Source: Magnolia sinica
Taxonomy: Eukaryota > Streptophyta > Magnoliopsida > Magnoliales > Magnoliaceae
DNA: 64,000 nt
Assembly: GCF_029962835.1 (NCBI RefSeq)
Contig: NC_080590.1
Coordinates: 59,022,001-59,086,000 of the forward strand
Direction: 5' to 3'
The notes below the pieces were generated by a model. It ran no database searches. It worked only from the letters and a program-made list of their open reading frames with translations, and had not been told where the DNA came from. The position numbers were made by a program, and so were the translations under genes. Positions 59,563 through 64,000 of this stretch are shown one piece after another. Position 1 is the stretch's first letter; each line of letters opens with the position of its first letter.

Positions 59563-59999
59563 CACACTCTCTCTCTCTCTCTCTATCTCTCCACCCATTC
59601 CTTTCTTACATCACACATCCCTTCCTTACACCCATCCTATCCCTTTTCATCCCATCACCTCTCTCTTCTCTCTCTTTTCTCTCTTCACTCCCAAGCAAAT
59701 CAAGAGGGAGCAACCGTCTAATCTTCCCATGGAAAAGCTAGGTGTGGCCCACTTCCTACCCCCTAATCTTCCATCTCCACCCTTCAATCTTCATCTTCTA
59801 CATTCAAAGAGAAAGCTTAGGAGCTTAGCATTCCAAGGAGCCAAGAAGGAGCGAAATCGGTGGGTGTTCATGGCGCTAGATCTTGATTTTCATTTAGGGT
59901 CCACACGATTTTTAGGGCCCATCTTGATGTATGCATGTACATGGAGGAGCTCATAGTGGCGGAGCTCCTCCCATCTTCGCCGTTTCTTTCTCTCTCTCT

Positions 60000-61580
60000 A
60001 TCACTCTCTTTCCCATCTAGTGGCCCAACTTGATGCATGATGTTATCCACGCCGTCCATCATCCGGACGGTGGAAATCCCACCTTGATGTATGATCCATG
60101 TCATCCAACCAAGTGGACCAAACTAGGCCCACGTTGTAGGCACCTCGCTGCCTGTTTGGGCAGACCCGGTTTTGAAGAAAAACACAAATATTAGTCTGAT
60201 CCAAACCTTAGTGAGCCACCACATGGACCCACCATGATTTATGCATTTTATCTACTCTATCCACCTGTTTGGACCCCACCTGATGGACGTGCCTCATCCA
60301 GACTGTCCAGATGGTGGGGCCTAGATGAGGAAAAACAAATATCGGCTTAGTCCTGCACGTGTGGTCCACCCACGTGGGACCACCATGATGCATGTGAGCT
60401 ATCCAGCATCATCCAGCTTGCTGGACGGTGGGAACCACTTCAATGTATGTATTTAGATTTGGGCTGTCCGTCTAGGCCTGGATGCTGGAGGTTTTTTAAA
60501 AAAAATAATAATAATAATTATAATAATAAATAATATAATATTATATATGGTGGGCCCCACGTGGGACCTACCCTGCTGGTAGCCAATTGGCTGGTGTACC
60601 TCACGACAGATATATAGTTGCTGTATTGATGTCAGCAAGTTGTGGGGCCTGCCTTGATGGCATGTGTGAACGCCACCATGATGTAATGTTCACTCTGTTA
60701 GTCCGTGGATGCCACCACGTGGTATGTGTGAAATCCATATCATCCAGCAAAGGACGGTGGGTCCCACCGATGTAAGTGTTTTATCTACTCAGTCCATCCA
60801 CGGGGCCTGTCCTAGTGGCACGTGGCTCCACACGTGGGACCCACATAATGTATGTGTTTCATTCACACCGTCCAGTCCCTGGATGCGGACAGTGGCCCCA
60901 TTGATGTATGTATTATATTCCACACCCTCTGTCAGTGTGGGACCCGCCATGATTTATGGGTCTTATCCACACCGTCCATAGGCTCGGACGGGTGGTGCCC
61001 ACCTTCATGTATATATTCTATATCCGCATTGTCTATTTGTTGGGGATTGTGGGCCTCTTGATGCATGTATTCTATATCCAGCCATCCATCTGTTACTGGA
61101 TGTGGACCTTACCTTAAAATATATCTACACCGTCCATGGGACATGGGGTCCACCATGATGTGTATTGTATTCAGTCCCATCTTGCAGGCCCACCTTGAGA
61201 TATGTGGTTTATAGCCACGCTACTCATCTGATTTCTGGACGGGTGATGCCCATCTTGTGATGTGTTGTATATTCACACCGTCCATTCACGTGGCCCCCAC
61301 GTGATGTACTTGTTTGATCCAACTACCCATATGTGAGGCCCAATCTGATGTATATGAGGCCCGATGTGTTGTATATGAGACCCATGTGATGCAGTCCATT
61401 GTGATGAGTATTAGGCCCATGAGATGCGAGGCCCATGTGATGCGGCCCATTATGATGTATATGAGGCCCATGCGATGTGGCCCACTTGATGTATATGAGG
61501 CCCATGTGATGCGGCCCATTGTGATATGTGAGGTATATTATGTTGTATGTGAGGTCCTTATGTAAGGCCATGGGCCCCAC
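60000..61580. repeat. Irregular tandem array of foldback-family half-units
   Basis: The pattern GTGGG(A/C)CC(A/C)CC, then TGATGTATGTGTTTTATCC, then ACACCGTCCATC recurs about every 60-100 bp, more than fifteen times, with degenerate spacing. Toward the right it simplifies to about ten units of GATGTATATGAGGCCCATG (61335-61515). It is part of the outer solo LTR. Confidence 0.75.
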
Positions 61581-63659
61581 TATATGTTTGACCCTATGAG
61601 GGCCACTCCTTGGGAGCAATGTTGGTTGAATGTCATCATTGATGGGCAATGATGGTTAATGACCTTCCCTTAGGCCTCGTTAGGCTCATTCTTGATATGA
61701 GTAGGCTGTCTAGGCTTATCCTTGACATAAGGAGAGTACATCGTTATTTATAACATGCTTAGTATAGCTTCATGATATATGCCCATACGCATCATATGTA
61801 TACTTGTTATGAGGAGTGATTGATCATAACACATGCCATTGGGCAGATTATTATGGGACTCCCTGAGAGACGGAGTTGCCCCACATGAGCACGCGGTACG
61901 CGCATGTTTGATGCATGACTGGATGGTATGACTCATGCATCTCGCATTTTGTGATATGATCACCATACGCCCTAGCGACATTAGGGCCGTGGCCTTCGCA
62001 GGCATATCGTGGATGACCAGATGGGACACCAGAAATCTTTTTCTACATGGGGTGCTATAGATGTCCCTGGGTGAAAGTGCCTAAACCCTCTTGGTACCAA
62101 AGGACGCCCCAACGTCTAGACCGAGTGGATATATATGAGCGCATGAGGGTCGTATACTAATAGGCCGCGTCTCTCATTATGTCATGGTCGGTTGGGAGGG
62201 GGTGTGGCCTTACCCCCCTGAGGGAGTAGGCAATGTTAGGCTGAGTCTGACTAGCTCATAAATGGGTCTGCTATCGACGAGCCTGGCTGATATTAGTAGG
62301 CAGATGGTGAGATCTCTTTCACTTATCCAGTTGTGTGCTTGATGGGGTGGCAGGTGACAGAGTGTACTAGACCCCGGTGATGATCCCAAAGATATACGGT
62401 ACTGATATGTGGACTTATTGAGTAGGAGTTGCATATTCAGCCTTTTACTCATTTATTTATTCATTCATTATCCACTCGGGCTGGTGGTGCGCAACTAATT
62501 GTTATGTGTATCTTTATAATGGCCAGGATTTCGGTTGAGGTGCACGACCAACCTGAGATCAGGAGTTTACCACATCGAGTCTGGCTATCCAAATTTAGGT
62601 ATGGGACTAGTTTGGATAGAAGCCCCTTGTGATGGACCCCATAGCCTGCGATACTACGTACTATCATCTCAACTTCACACTCCAGTTTGGTCATTTCATT
62701 CGCACCGCATATTGCATTGCATCCTCAGTATATGATATTTGTTTTACTATGTCTCCTCATTGCCTAGTTGATCTACATTGCTTCCTCAGTATATGATATT
62801 GGCTTATTATGTCTTTGAATCACATAGTCTGAATAAGCTGATGGTATTTATGGACTTACCAACATGTTTCTGCATTGCTCTGATATTGTATACTTGGCAC
62901 TTACCTTGCGCACACACTTACACCACCCTCTAAGCTTTCTATAAGCTTATGCACGATAGATGCGTGCAGGTGGCGTTAGGTCACAGAAGTGTTGAGCTTG
63001 GAGCGTGCAGCTGTCTTCTAGAGCTTTGATTTTTGATATATGTATTTCCCTTTTAACACTGTATTCAACTGTTTATATTAGTGGATATGTGATGATGATA
63101 TTGTCTTTGTGATTTGGGTAAACTTGTGGTTATGCTTGTCTACAAAGAAATTCATGTTGAATGCTCCTTATAGGATCCCAGGATCAAAATATGGTGTATG
63201 GGCGCTAGGAGCCGAGAATGGGGTACTATGGAGGCTGTCGGCATCGGATTCGGCGATCGAAAATTTTGTGAGCCCGGTTTCTGAGTTTGGGGCGTGACAC
63301 TATATATGCTTGTGTTTGTAATTGTCATTTGAACACAATTCTATTCGTGCTCATGTGTTTGATTAGTTAAATTATATTTATGCTTAAATTAGATTGTATG
63401 CTATTCACTTGTAAGCATACACAAGCTCATTATTTCCATAAACTAGTTGCTTATTGTTGCTTCATTTGTAGTCTATGTGATTAAACCCACTTGGCTTGGT
63501 AGCCTTAGTGTTAATTGCCTTATGAGTTTGAACGGGTAAATTAGATTAATTAGGTAATAATTCTAAAGTGGTTTTATTCACCCCTTCTAGGACATAGCTG
63601 TAATTCTTAGCCCCGCCAATCTTTCACACACGTCATGGTAGATAATCCACGCAATTTCA

Positions 63660-64000
63660 ATTGGTATCAAAGTGGGTTGCTCTTCAAGGACTTAACCATC
63701 TAGAGTAAGATCAGTCAAAGCTTTAGAATTATTTCTACTTATGAGGAGGAGTAAGTCTTTAGTGGATATAAGAGATATTGAACTTCATTAAAATACTATT
63801 GTTACAACCTCTACCCCTTCGGTAATCCAAAATGACTTGTATTCTCTATGGAATAGATCGAGAGCCTCTCTTGTATGCCATTCTTATGGAGATGTTGGGC
63901 ATCTAAAATTTGAATGTTTGATATTAAAAATGGCTTAATCCACATCAATCATGAACCAATTTGGTAAAAATGTCATAACTAAGAAATCGACACACCAATG
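63660..64000 (+). pseudogene. Start of a copia internal region with a zinc-knuckle trace
   Basis: A reading frame at about 63866-63915 gives CHSYGDVGHLKFEC, a gag-type zinc knuckle (C-x2-C-x4-H-x4-C) whose second cysteine is a tyrosine. It lies only about 210 bp after the primer-binding site, so most of gag is deleted. The element runs off the right edge. Confidence 0.5.
63662..63669 (+). other. Copia primer-binding site (initiator Met tRNA type)
   Basis: TGGTATCA, followed by AAGTGG where TGGTATCAGAGC is usual, is placed two bases after the inferred LTR end. Confidence 0.7.

Larger units (their letters stand above)
55180..63299 (+). mobile_element. Outer solo LTR (~4.1 kb), CTATA TSD, interrupted by an inner copy
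   Basis: It starts TGTAAAGCCCGTATC and ends GGTTTCTGAGTTTGGGGCGTGACA (last 20 bases at 63280-63299). It is flanked by CTATA on both sides (55175-55179 and 63300-63304). After removing the inner copy (55568-59562) it measures about 4125 bp, close to the 3995 bp of that copy. No gag or pol is present. The right part holds a long foldback-family tandem region. Confidence 0.8.
54669..63659 (+). mobile_element. Ty1/copia 5' LTR, split by nested solo LTRs
   Basis: The LTR would start TGTTAGAGTAAAT at 54669, run to 55179, resume at 63305 and end near 63659, about 866 bp in all. TGGTATCA, the complement of the initiator tRNA-Met 3' end used by most copia elements, follows two bases later. The ATTCACCCCTTCTAGGAC block (about 63576) is typical of copia LTR 3' parts. 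The start is inferred from its TG and position only. Confidence 0.65.

Noticed and set aside
59426..59956. 176-codon plus-strand ORF
   Set aside because: It runs across the LTR start and a (TC)n tract of the nested solo LTRs, with Ser/Leu low complexity and no family similarity.
1..64000. A novel multi-gene functional system (defence island, biosynthetic cluster or operon)
   Set aside because: Only one complete gene and two gene remnants are present, with unrelated roles. The remaining DNA is explained by transposable elements or non-coding sequence.

Overview
The window is nuclear DNA from a flowering plant. It has intron-containing genes, typical plant GT/AG splice sites, L1-type LINE, Ty3/gypsy and Ty1/copia debris, tRNA-derived SINEs and many foldback MITEs. 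The recurring foldback sequence (GTGGGCCC, then CACCATGATGTATGTG, then CCACACCGTCCATC) is a style I associate with magnoliid genomes such as Liriodendron or laurels. That placement is inference from memory, not a search result.

Layout. 1-5690: remnants of L1-type LINEs, one leftward at the edge and one long, broken, rightward copy with an internal snap-back duplication and an unrelated 1.2 kb insert. 6246-6629: an intact terminal exon for the C-terminus of a nucleolar MIF4G/MA3 protein (NOM1/Sgd1-like). 7.2-11.2 kb: non-coding repeats. 11.2-26.2 kb: a minus-strand, nine-exon gene related to plant CW-type zinc-finger proteins. It lacks the CW finger and carries a 1-nt frameshift in exon 2. Its introns and 3' flank hold two hAT-like elements with 8-bp target duplications and a Mutator-like MITE with a perfect 9-bp duplication. 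26.4-28.3 kb: foldback MITEs, one inside another. 28.3-36.6 kb: head-to-tail remains of a Ty3/gypsy element, with a nearly full-length antisense tRNA-Arg(UCU) at one primer-binding site and a 2.1 kb solo LTR inserted in the other LTR. 36.6-41.3 kb: non-coding with two foldback MITEs. 41454-46662: a complete minus-strand, 13-exon cobalamin-independent methionine synthase gene (766 aa), with a leader intron and TATA box near 48.5 kb. 48.6-50.8 kb: three foldback MITEs and a SINE, the first MITE 43 bp from the TATA box. 50.8-54.7 kb: AT-rich non-coding DNA. 54.7 kb to the end: a Ty1/copia 5' LTR split by an approximately 4.1 kb solo LTR, itself split by a roughly 4.0 kb solo LTR of the same family in the opposite orientation.

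Only methionine synthase is an evidently intact, complete gene. It makes methionine from homocysteine and polyglutamylated 5-methyl-tetrahydrofolate. The genes do not form a pathway or operon. I found no new multi-gene system. The notable material is structural: nested transposons, the tRNA copy at a primer-binding site, and the degenerate CW-family gene.
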